Shown here one piece after another: positions 12,162 to 21,883 of a stretch of DNA of 64,000 bases. The notes below the pieces were generated by a model. That model was not told where the DNA came from. It ran no database searches and worked only from the letters and a program-made list of their open reading frames with translations. The stretch comes from Solanum dulcamara. Taxonomy: Eukaryota > Streptophyta > Magnoliopsida > Solanales > Solanaceae. Within the stretch, counting starts at the first letter, position 1; the number at the start of each line of letters is the position of its first letter. The position numbers and the translations under genes are program-made. The stretch lies in NCBI RefSeq assembly GCF_947179165.1, contig NC_077245.1, positions 22,233,740-22,297,739 on the forward strand, given 5' to 3'.

Positions 12162-12251
12162 ACATTTTTGTGTTTTATTAAAACGCGTAAAAGGAGGCTG
12201 TTGGTTGCTGGCTAGCAATAACTTTTCAACAATTGTTGCTGGCTGCCTTTT
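12162..12251 (-). repeat. Copia-2 3' LTR, only the first 90 bp kept
   Basis: About 90 bp match the outer end of the 5' LTR (21435-21524) almost base for base, including GCTGGCTAGCAATAACTTTT. Below 12162 the match stops abruptly and unrelated AT-rich sequence follows. A purine-rich tract (minus AAAAAAGGGAGGAAAAG) lies just inside it, where the polypurine tract should be. Confidence 0.8.
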
Positions 12252-12355
12252 ACTTTTCCTCCCTTTTTTGACTTTTCTTGCATTATCCCACTTGAAGATT
12301 TAATTTAGAATCAATTAAGTCTTCACACCATCTTTTCTACCTAATTACTTCAATG

Positions 12356-14312
12356 TTATGTTTCTGCTAGGCCAACAGAAGATTGACACCATTTAAACTT
12401 GTTACTATTGATCGATTTCATAAACATATCTGCTAGGTTGTCATTAGTGTGAATTTTTTGAATATCCACACTGCCTTCGTTCACCTTCTCACGAACAAAG
12501 TGATACTGAACTCGTATGTGTTTTATCTTTGAATAAAATGTCGGATTCTTTGCAAGATGCAAAGCGCTCTCACTGTCACAAAATAGAGCAACATTCTCTT
12601 GTTTGTGCCCGAGCTCCTCCAGTAACATCTGCATCCATATTGCCTCTTTGCTAGCTTGTGTAGCTGCTACATATTTTGCTTTCGTCGTAGATGTAGCTAC
12701 TATAGATTGCAATTTTGAAACCCAGCTTACAACTCCTCCACCAAGAGTAAACACATAACCTATGGTGGACTTGCTTTTATCAAGATCACCTACATAATTT
12801 GAATCAACATAACCTTTAACAGTAAAGTCTGATCCTCCATAACATATTGCAACATCTGAGGTACCCTTGATATATCTCAGGATCCTCTTAACAATATTTC
12901 AATTCTCTCTGTCAGGATTAGCCATGTATCGACTAACTACTCCCACTGTTTGTGCAATGTCAGGTCTTGTACATACCATGGCGAACATTAAAGTTTCCAC
13001 TGCTGATGCATATGGCACTTGAGACATCTCCATCCCCTCTACTTCATTGCTAGGATTCATTCTTGAGGATAACTTGAAATTAATAGGAAGTGGGGTAGAA
13101 ATTGACTTACAGTTTTATATCTTGAAGTGTCGCAAGATTTTCTTCAAGTAGTTCTTTTGAGAAAGCCAAATCTTTCTATTATTTCTGTCTTGATGAATTT
13201 GCATCCCTAGAATCTTGTTTGTTGGTCTCAAGTCCTTCATTTCAAACTCCCTAGCTAACTGTGCCTTTAAATTTGTGAGACAATCTTTGTTGGGGCCTGC
13301 TACCAATATTTCATCAACATACAACAGCAAAATAACAAAATCGTCATCACCAAATCTCTTGTAATAAACACAAGGATCTGAACAATGTCTGTCGTATCCA
13401 AGGCTTATAATGAAGGAATCAAATCTCTTATACCAACATCTCGGCGTCTGTTTGAGATCGTATAAAGATTTGTCCAATCTGCAAACCAAGTTCTCTTTTT
13501 CCTGTTCTTCAAAACCTTCTGGTTGGAGCATGTAAATTTCTTCTTCAAGTTCTCCATGAAGAAATATAGTTTTGACATCTAACTGCTCCAAGTACAAGTC
13601 AAATATAGCACACATCATCAGGACCACTCGAATTGTTGTGAGTCGGACCACCGGAGAAAATATCTCATTGAAGTCTATACCTTCTTTCTGAGCGAATTCT
13701 TTCACCACTAATCTTGCACGATACTTCTCTACTTGATCATTACCATTGTATTTGATCTTGTAGACCCATTTGTTTTCAATGGCCTTCCTTTCTTGTGGTA
13801 ATTGAACAAAATCCCATGTTTTATTTTTATGAAGAGCTTCAATTTCTTCTTGTATTGCTGCCATCCACAGAGATGATTCTTGGAATTTCATAGCCTCGTG
13901 AAAAGTTGAAGGCTCCCCATCCTCTGTTAATAGACAGTATGCAACATTGCCCTCCATAGAATAATCTGAGTGCCAAGCTGGTTCTTTTCTCTCCCTAGTT
14001 GACCATCGAACTTGTGGAGTTTCGATCTTAGCTTGCCCTTGTTCTTCGTGTTCTGGTGCTACTTCAGAAGAAACTGGAACTTCTTTTCTTTCTTCAACTT
14101 CAACTGTAGTAGTCTCTGATATTTCTTTTGAAGTGCTACCTTCTTTTGCTTCTATCTTATTTTCAACAAATACAACATCTCTGCTGATTACCACCTTGCG
14201 GTCAGTGGGATCCCACAAGCAATACCCCTTGACTCCATCAGCATACCTTAAGAAAATGCATTCCCTGGATTTCGGATCCAACTTCAATTTTTCTTGGGTG
14301 TTGTACATAACA
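12356..14312 (-). pseudogene. Copia-2 reverse transcriptase and RNase H
   Basis: The block at 13115-14308 holds the integrase C-terminal end (SRECIFLRYADGVKGYCLWD), a linker (PQVRWSTRERKEPAWHSDYS) and the RT core, with NKWVYKIKYN, YRARLVVKEFAQKEGIDFNE, FSPVVRLTTIR, the first Asp region at QLDVKTIFLHGELEEEIYM, and the catalytic YVDE in ILLLYVDEILVAG, where most copia elements have YVDD. RNase H is at 12356-12754 (SWVSKLQSIVATSTTKAKYV, ALFCDSESALHLAKNPTFYS, HIRVQYHFVREKV). The connecting part (12755-13114) has stops. The frame is cut off at 14315 by the CACTA insertion. Confidence 0.9.
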
Positions 14313-14348
14313 TAACACTACTAAAAAACTGCCAAAAATCGATCGAAC

Positions 14349-14660
14349 AAAAAGCGACGGACTGCGTCGCAAATAAAATGCGACGGAGAAAACGATGTTG
14401 TCCGTCGTTTTTTTTATTTTTAAAATTTTTTTAATAGGAGTGACGGACAGTGACGCCTAGTCCGTCTCTTTTATTTTTTTCTATTTTTTTAACGTAGCGA
14501 CGGACTGGGTCGCTAAGTCCGTCGCTACTGGTCAAAATATTTGGTCAACATATTTAAAATAGCAACGGACGGTGTCGCTTTGTCCGTCGCTTTTTGGTCA
14601 AAATGGCTGTCAAATATTTTTTTAAAAGCGACGGACTTAGAGACGCTGTCCGTCGCTTTT
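14349..14660. repeat. CACTA left subterminal repeat cluster
   Basis: At least eight copies of the GCGACGGA/TCCGTCGC family occur in both orientations, several as inverted pairs with a 10-25 base loop, for example around 14633-14658. In En/Spm elements such clusters bind the TNPA/TNP1 protein. Here that role is inference. Confidence 0.8.
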
Positions 14661-14919
14661 TGTTAAATATGTTCAAGACTGAACGTTCTTTTTTTAGTTT
14701 TCCCTTTCTCTCTAAACTCTCTATTTCTCCCTGCCTTCTCTCTAAATCCCTCCCTCTCACCGCCGTCCCACCACCGCCCCACCATTGTATCTCAGTCCTC
14801 CGTCAGTCAACCGCCGCCGCCGCCGTCTTTTGGAGCTTTTGGACTATTAGTCATGTTTAAGAGATTAGGGCTTAAACCTAAAACTAAATTTTAATTTTTT
14901 TTATTTGTCATTTGTTAAT

Positions 14920-15440
14920 TAGTTGATTACATTTAGTTTGTTGTAGTTCATTTGTATATTGGATTGTAAAATTAGTGAATGTAGTTATAGTTTTGATTTT
15001 AGGGCTTAATTTAGATTTGGGTTGTTGAATTAGATTGTAAATTTTTTAGTAATTTGTGATGTTAGGTAGTTAATTAGGTGATTACATTTAGTTTGTTGTA
15101 GTTCATTTGTATATTGGATAGTGAAATTAGTGAATGTAGTTATAATTTTGATTTTAGGGCTTAATTTAGATTTGAGTTGTTGAATTAGATTGTAAATTTT
15201 TTAGTAATTTATGATGTTAGTTAGTTAATTAGGTCATTATATTTAGTTTGTTGTAGTTCATTTGTATATTGGATAGTGAAATTAGTGAATGTAGTTATAA
15301 TTTTGATTTTAGGGCTTAATTTAGATTTGGGTTGTTGAATTAGATTGTAAATTTTTTAGTAATTTATGATGTTAGTTAGTTAATTAAGTCATTACATTTA
15401 GTTTGTTGTAGTTCATTTGTATATTGGATTGTAATTTAGG
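14920..15440. repeat. 155-bp tandem repeat inside the CACTA element, about 3.3 copies
   Basis: The word ATTTAGTTTGTTGTAGTTCA begins at 14931, 15086, 15241 and 15396, an exact 155-base period, with few differences between units (for example TGGGTTGTTG against TGAGTTGTTG). The array lies in the non-coding stretch ahead of the TNP1-like coding exons. Confidence 0.9.
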
Positions 15441-16039
15441 AAGTTTTGAAGTTTGAAACTTAAAGAAAAATATTGGAACTTAATTAGAGGCTTGAGTTTT
15501 AGGACTTTAGAACTTATAATTAGAATAATTTAGATACTTGAATTTTAGGATACTTAAATATAGAAGTTGAACTTAATTAGAACTTTGAAGTTGAAATTTT
15601 TGTTTACTTTAGAAATCTTGTTGAGGTTAAACTTCCTTTTGAACTAATTAAGCTAATGTTGAACTTTAGAATAACTTAGATACATGAATATAGAAAATTT
15701 TGAAGTTTGAAACTTAGAAAAATATTGGAAATTGGATACTTGAATTATATATAGGACTTTAGTTTAGAACTTATAATTAGAATAACTTAGATATTAATTT
15801 TGAACTTTAGGTTTGTATAATATTTGAAATCTTTAGACTTTAGAACTAATTAAGCTAAGTAGAGTTATATTTAAAGTCATGAAGTTGAACTTTAGGACTT
15901 TTGAAGTTAAACTTAGAAATTTTTTAGGTTTGTATAAATTTTGAACTCTTTAAACTTTATAGCTAGTTTGAATAACTTAGATAATTGAATTTTAGGATAT
16001 TTTAATTTATAACTTCAACCTGAATGTCATGAGGTTTGA

Positions 16040-16545
16040 AACTTAATTTTTACTTGAATTACTTATAACTTGAATTAATTAGAAATTGAAATTAATTATA
16101 ACTTGAATTAATTAGAACATGAAATTAATGTTAACTTGAATTAATTAGAATATGAACTTAATTATAACTTGAATTAATTAGAACTTGAACTTAATTATTA
16201 TATAAATTAATTAATTATAACTTGAATTAATTAGAATATGAACTTAATTAGAATTTGAACTTAATTATAACTTGAATTAATTAGAACTTGAACTTAATTA
16301 TAACTTGAATTAATTCGGACTTGAACTTAATTATAACTTGAATTAATTAGAACTTGAACTTAATTATAAATTGAATTAATTATTATATGAATTAATTAAT
16401 TATAACTTGAATTAATTACAATTTGAATTAAGTAGAGATTGAACTTAATTATTACATGAATTAATTAATTATAACTTAAATTAATTATAACTTGAACTGA
16501 ATTATTATATGAATTAATTAATTATAACTTGAATTAATGTCAGTT
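16040..16545. repeat. Short AT-rich tandem array inside the CACTA element
   Basis: Many degenerate copies of AACTTGAATTAATTAGAAC and related words alternate with TTGAACTTAATTATA. The period varies at roughly 17 and 34 bases. It ends just before the likely splice acceptor at the TNP1-like start. Confidence 0.8.
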
Positions 16546-16607
16546 GTAGTCTCAATGAATTATAGTCTTTATGAACTAATTACGCTTGAATATATGTAAT
16601 TTTGTAG

Positions 16608-17694
16608 ATGAATCATCGTTTGTGGATGTATAACATGCATTATGAAGTTGGTGGTGGTTTAAAACCTGAATTTATTGACGGTGCAAGAAGTTTTATAGAT
16701 CATACCATATCTAATCTGAGACTTAGAAAATTTAGTGTTGAGACTGACACTCCCACAACATCACCTACACCTTCTTCTACTGCTAGAACAGAGGCATTAC
16801 ATGATGTGTCTGGGTTAGCTCTTGGGAAGAGGGACAGACTTGGGAGAGTCATGATTGAGCCTGATGGATCCTCGTAAGTTTAATGTTTTATTTATTTATT
16901 TATTATTGCTAGATTAATAACTTAGTGATGATATAATTACACGTTTATTATGTGTCTTGCAAGTGACATCCTTCGAAGGATGCTTCTAGGGCTCTTCAGG
17001 AGAGTGTTAGGAGGCTATATACTGAGCCCTATCACTCTTGGCGGAAGATTCTAAACAATATTCGTCAGGCAATGTTTAATGAATTCAAGGTATATATATA
17101 TTTAATTCTAGTTTTTTAAGTTACCTTTAATATTTTACTTAACTAATTATTTCACGTTACTCATTTTTTTCAGACTTTATGTACCTGGGAGCCAAGGTAC
17201 AATATGATCATTGCGACCACTTTTGAAAGAAAAGCGAGCGCCAGACTGTCTAGCTGGCTAAAGAAAGCTAGGGATGATCGGGCACCTTCGAGTTGGATGC
17301 TACCTCATATATTTGAAGAATTATGCCGGTATTGGGATACCGAAGAATTCAAGGCCTTTTCCGATCAAGGAAAAAAAGCAAGAGTCAACCTAAAGGGTGG
17401 CTCGTTGCACACCGGAGGTGCAAAGAGTGTTGGTACGATTCAGAGGGAGATGGTACAATTTCTAAATTTTAAGTTTAAATTTATTTTCTGAAATAAATTA
17501 TTTCACAAAATATTATTTCATTAATTGTATTTTTATTTATAGAAAAAAGAATTGGGACGCACTCTCTATCGCCATGAAGTCTTTAAAAAGACTCATGTGA
17601 AGAAAAAGACTAATGAGTCGGATCCGGATGAGTGGGTGGAAGAAAGGACCGAACGAGCCTATGTAAGTTATTCAAGATATATTATAATGTATTT

Positions 17695-17744
<50 letters not shown>

Positions 17745-18200
17745 TGATTAAAACTTTTATTTTCTAATATGTAGCAAGATTATGAGCGGCACGTACGTGA
17801 GATGGGAGATTCGGTTCAGCTAACGCCTGAACAGTCCACTCAAATTTGGACAGAAAAAGTGGTTGGAGGCAGCCACAAGGGCCGAATATATGGAATGGGC
17901 TCTAAGAATAATGTACGACGACTCCAATCAGGTTTAGAAAGTATTGGATCGTCGCGTCAAGCCAAGGCCATTGACGGGGTTCAGATAGCTGCAATGTCTC
18001 AGTAAATTGCAGAACTTTCACGCGCATTGATAGAATCGGAGAAAAAAAGGATCGAGGATCAAAAAAGTATGAATGAACAAGTTGAGCAAATTAAAGAACA
18101 AGTTTTCAACCTTGTCCGTCAGCCTCCGCCCCGTTATTCAAGAGCGTCCACTCCGGATGATTCCAACGATAGTGATGAATATCTAGCAAATAGTCCTTAG
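16608..18200 (+). pseudogene. TNP1-like protein of the CACTA element (Transposase_24 family)
   Basis: Likely exons are 16608-16873, 16964-17089, 17174-17452, 17543-17662 and 17775-18200, all with GT/AG borders. The N-terminus (MNHRLWMYNMHYEVGGGLKP) resembles the transposase-associated domain. Later exons give YTEPYHSWRKILNNIRQAMF, TLCTWEPRYNMIIATTFERK, ASARLSSWLKKARDD and ELCRYWDTEEFKAFSDQGKK, as in plant Transposase_24 proteins. The C-terminal part is Glu/Lys-rich and probably coiled-coil. Two faults mark it as broken. Exon 2 opens with TGA in its own frame and does not join exon 1 in phase. Exon 5 has TAA at 18003-18005, after which the frame stays open to TAG at 18198-18200. An acceptor-like TTTGTAG sits directly before the first ATG, so a 5' non-coding exon is probable. 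Confidence 0.8.
17697..17742. repeat. (TA)n microsatellite
   Basis: Uninterrupted TA dinucleotides lie within the fourth intron of the TNP1-like gene. Confidence 0.95.
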
Positions 18201-18439
18201 GGTTCCCTATGTTTGTTTATGAACATTTTGAATATTTTTTGTTAATTTTGAAACACTTTAAATCATTCTAAATTATAATTTTATTCATTTTAAGTATTTA
18301 ATTATGTTTGTTATTATGTATTTTGTGAATTTTTTTTGTTGTTATTTGTGTTTGAATAGGCTGAATTGAATACAATTGAATTGAATTTTGATTGCAGGTG
18401 GACAGTAGAAACTGCAGGTTTCTGCTGTCAAAATTGTTG

Positions 18440-18910
18440 CAGAAAAAGCGATGGACAGGGTCCTTTAGTCCGTCGCTTTTCTGGTTATTTTTTTAAAATA
18501 TTTTTTCAGAAAAGCGATGAACAGGGTCCTTTAGTCCGTCGCTTTTCTGGTTTTTTTTTTAAAATAATTTTCCAGAAAAGCGACGGACAAAATGATCCTG
18601 TCCGTCGCTTTTCTGAAAAAAATTCAGATAAACAAAGCGACGAACAGAGACTAAAAGTCCATCGCTTTATATTAAATAATTTTTTTAAAAAAAAAACTAA
18701 AAAAACGGAGTCCGTTGTATTTGTTTATATATTTTTTTAATTAAAAAAATTAGGAGCGACGTAGTTCATCGCTTTTTACGACCCTGTCCGTCTCTCCTTC
18801 AAAAGCGTCAAGCAAAAACTGACGACAGTGACTGCGTCGCTTTTTCATCGATTTTGACAAAAAAAGCGACGTAGTCCGTCGCTTTTTTGCGTTGCTTTTT
18901 GGCAGTTTTT
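18440..18910. repeat. CACTA right subterminal repeat cluster
   Basis: About ten copies of GCGACGGA/TCCGTCGC-type words occur in both orientations, including pairs separated by TTTTCTGG-type spacers (18448-18610), some decayed to GCGATGAA or GCGACGAA. It mirrors the left cluster and supports the element boundaries. Confidence 0.8.
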
Positions 18911-18921
18911 TATTAATGTAA

Positions 18922-19571
18922 GTAGGACTTTCGAATATATGTAAGCGAGAATAATCAGCTGGTTTCCTGTCCACAATCTCCATTGGCGTTTTTAGATCAA
19001 TTGTGGTTGATGGTGACCGATTGATCATATAATAGGCGGTTTTGATTGCTTCTGCCCAGAATGATTTTTCCAACCCTGCAGTTGCCAACATAGCTCTTGT
19101 CCGTTCCAACAAGGTTTTGTTCATCCGCTCTGCTACTTTATTTTTTTATGGAGTATATGCCACCGTGAACTTTCATTTAATACCTTCTTGTTTACAGAAG
19201 TTATCAAATTCATCACCAGTGTATTCTCCTCCATTATCTGTCCTCAAACACTTGATCTTTTTCTCAGATTCAAGTTTCACCCGTGCTTTGAACTCTTTGA
19301 AAATTGAAAAAACATTTGTCTTTCTTTTGATTGGATACACCCAACTTCTCTTAGAGTAATTGTTGATAAATGACACAAAATATTTTGCTCCTCCTAGGGA
19401 CTCCATCGGTGTTTGCCAGACATCAGAGTGGACCAGATCTAATATTTCTTTGCTTTTAACAAAGCTGCTAAACTTCAGTCTATGTTGCTTACTGGTAACA
19501 CAATGCTCACAAAAGGATAGTGAAACCTTTTTGAGCCCTGGAAGAAGCTTTTGCTCAGTAAGAATCTTCAA
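18922..19571 (-). pseudogene. Copia-2 integrase core
   Basis: The zinc-binding end is FCEHCVTSKQHRLKF. The core begins DLVHSDVWQTPMESLGGAKY and continues FINNYSKRSWVYPIK. The second acidic motif is intact (CLRTDNGGEYTGDEFDNFCK). The third region (MNKTLLERTRAMLATAGLEK, SFWAEAIKTAYYMINRSP) sits at 19000-19124. Stops near 19135-19175 separate it from the core. The frame ends at the CACTA target site. Confidence 0.9.
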
Positions 19572-19574
19572 ACC

Positions 19575-19985
19575 TCATTCCGACATATGGTCAAGTTTAT
19601 GATGCCATATCATCGTTGATTCTTCAAATGATCTTGCTGAAGCGGTTGATGTTTCTCCTTCTTGGTGTGCTTCACATTTAAGCACATATAGATTTGCAGC
19701 AAGTTTTTCTGCTTTCATCACTACAAGCGCTCCTTTGGATATTTTCATGACTCCACCATGAGTCTTATATGAATATCCATTATCATCTAATTGTCCCAAA
19801 TACAACAGATTCTTCCTCAAGTCTTTTACATGTCGTACCTCCTGGATGGTGCGTATTGTGCAATCATACATCTTTATTTTGATGGATCCAATACCAATAA
19901 CATCCAAAGCATGACCGTCTCCCATAAACACAGACCCTCCTGAGATAGGATTATATTGATGGAACCATTCTCTTCGGGAAGTCAC
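19575..19985 (-). pseudogene. Copia-2 protease and GAG-pre-integrase segment
   Basis: After the active-site segment (WIMDTGAT, just above 19985 and followed by a stop) the protease fold continues with VFMGDGHALDVIGIGSIKIK and LRKNLLYLGQLDDNGYSY. The GAG-pre-integrase domain follows, with MIWHHKLDHMSE at its end. An in-frame stop near 19574 separates it from the integrase block. Confidence 0.85.
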
Positions 19986-20882
19986 GTGTCATGTTGCTCC
20001 TGTGTCCATGATCCAAACATCAGTGAAACATTTTCTACCTTCATTATTTGATATTTTTTCACTAAATAAAATATCGTCATCATCCGAGGTACTTGTAACA
20101 TTTCCTTGAGCATTTGATGACTCAGGGTGTTCACTCTTCTTCTTGAACCAACAATCTTTCTTGAAGTGCCCTTTCTTGCCACAGTTGTAACACTTGATAT
20201 TCTTCTTACTTATTGATTGAGATCTACCATGATTGTGACTCCCATTGGGGCCACATTCTGTTGGTCTTCATCTCACCATCATCAAAACTGCAGCTTGCTG
20301 CGAACTTGCTTGTCTGTCTTTCTTATTTTTGCGTCGATTTTCTTCTTCTAAGACGGAGGCTGCAATTTCATCGAAAACTAGACTTTCTGTATTGTTCGTC
20401 AGGTTGATGATGAGTTGATCATACGAGTCAGCCAGACTTTGAAGAAGAAGTTCCTCACGTTCATTCCCCTCTATTTTGCAACCCATTGTTATAAGTTGCG
20501 AAAATAGAGTATTCAAAGTATTGATGTGTTCAGTAACCGACATGGACTCTACCATTTGAAGAGTATACAATCTTCTTTTTAAGAATATTTTATTATGCAA
20601 AGACTTGACCTCATACAATCCCGTAAGAGTATCTCATATTTCCTTCGCCGTCTATTTTTCAACCACACTAGAAAATACTTGATCAGCTAGTGTCAAGTGT
20701 AAATCAGAAATTTTGTTGTTGTCTATGTCGTTCCACTTGCTATCATTAGTAAAGTCTGTGGGTCTGCCTTCAATTGCAGCTAAACAATTGTTCTTTCTCA
20801 ATATCGCTCTTATTTTTATTTTCCACAATGGGAAATTAGTCTCATTGAATTTTTCAACGTCAAACTTTATTGTACTCGACAT
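19986..20882 (-). pseudogene. Copia-2 gag
   Basis: The likely start is ATG at 20882 (MSSTIKFDVEKFNETNFPLW). An ATG three codons in front of a second ATG at 20897 is less typical of the family. The UBN2-type core is at 20268-20618 (LYTLQMVESMSVTEHINTLN, LLLQSLADSYDQLIINLT). The CCHC zinc knuckle CYNCGKKGHFKKDC lies near 20155-20200. Stops at about 20652 and 20265 break the frame. Confidence 0.88.
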
Positions 20883-21063
20883 TATTATTTCTTTCACACC
20901 CTTCTAGATCAGTTTTAAATATTTTTGCGAACAATCGTGACAAACTGTACCGTCATTGAAATTTACTATTTACATGAATAGTATTTTTCACCAAATTTTA
21001 CTATTCACGAAAATTTACTATTCAAAAATAGTACCTTCGTATAAAATAAATAGAATAACTGAG

Positions 21064-21076
21064 GGCTCTGATACCA
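21064..21076 (-). other. Copia-2 primer-binding site
   Basis: The minus strand reads TGGTATCAGAGCC, an exact complement of the plant initiator tRNA-Met 3' end, one base from the LTR. Confidence 0.9.
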
Positions 21077-21077
21077 C

Positions 21078-21524
21078 TGTTGAGGGAGGAAGCACCACAA
21101 CTAAAGTTTGATATGATAATAAATAATGAAAATAAATTAGACACGAGAATTTTACGTGGAAACCCCTCTAAAAGATAGAGGGAAAAAACCATGGAGTAGA
21201 ATCATTTTACTATGATAATATGGGAGTACACTACTCTCAAGTATAAGGAGAAAACAACAATAAATATTTCTTTCTTATAAAAGCAATAACTATTAAAGAG
21301 GACACTCAAGACTATAATATTTATCTTGGTGTATAACTCTCTTTGTATTCTTACTCTCTCTTTTTTTGAATGAATTAAATGAGGGCATGAGGCCCTCTAT
21401 TTATAGGAGAATGAAAATGCATAAAAGGATTTTACGCATTTTCGTGTTTTATTAAAACGCGTAAAAAGAGGCTGTTGGTTGCTGGCTAGCAATAACTTTT
21501 CAACAATTGTTGTTGGCTGCCTTT
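21078..21524 (-). repeat. Copia-2 5' LTR
   Basis: The LTR is about 447 bp and is read on the minus strand. Its inner end, in plus-strand reading TGTTGAGGGAGGAAGCACC, touches the primer-binding site. Its outer 90 bp repeat at 12162-12251. A TATA box (CTATAAATAGAG on minus) lies near 21397-21408. The outer terminus reads TAAAAGG on the minus strand instead of the canonical TG. Confidence 0.85.
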
Positions 21525-21883
21525 TATAAAGGTATAAAAAAGAAAGAAAAACACAAAAAAAAGAATAGGCTAGGCATAAATTGATATGCTGAAATTTAAA
21601 TAAAATATAAATAAGAAGAGGAGCCTGGACAAATTGAACTATTATACATAGAAAATATCAATTCCTATTAAATTAGTTAATTTTAAATTAATAATTTATA
21701 CATATTAAATTAATTTCTTAAAATAAATCTAGAATTTAAAACAAAATTGTCGGGTTCGCTACATTCTAGCTCCACCCCTGGACATAAAGATTATGCAGAA
21801 CAAGAACAAGAAAAAGATGGCAATCCCTAATCTTATTTGTTATTTTAATTAATTATAGGCAAGTTAACAGGTAATTATTATAT
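21525..21883. other. AT-rich spacer
   Basis: Nothing coding is visible. It separates the outer LTR of copia-2 from the foldback element. Confidence 0.5.

Larger units (their letters stand above)
14316..18918 (+). mobile_element. CACTA (En/Spm) transposon carrying a TNP1-like gene, inserted in copia-2
   Basis: The left end is CACTACTAAAAAACTGCCAA. The reverse complement of the right end is CATTAATAAAAAACTGCCAA, two transitions away. TAA flanks both sides (14313-14315 and 18919-18921), the 3-bp target duplication typical of CACTA elements. Both subterminal regions carry many GCGACGGA/TCCGTCGC words. Inside is a plus-strand gene of the Transposase_24 (Ptta/En/Spm, PF03004) type. At 4603 bp there is no room for a TNP2-type transposase and I see none, so the copy would depend on another element for the enzyme. 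It breaks copia-2 between integrase (right) and RT (left). Confidence 0.93.
12162..21524 (-). mobile_element. Copia-2: Ty1/copia retrotransposon split by a CACTA element
   Basis: Read on the minus strand the order is 5' LTR (21524-21078), primer-binding site, gag, protease, integrase, RT, RNase H, polypurine tract and a cut-short 3' LTR (12251-12162). The coding region is well preserved, with long open blocks broken by a limited number of stops. The CACTA element at 14316-18918 interrupts it between integrase and RT; without that insert the element would be about 4.8 kb, a normal copia size. The stops and the damaged 3' LTR mean it cannot act on its own. Confidence 0.92.
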
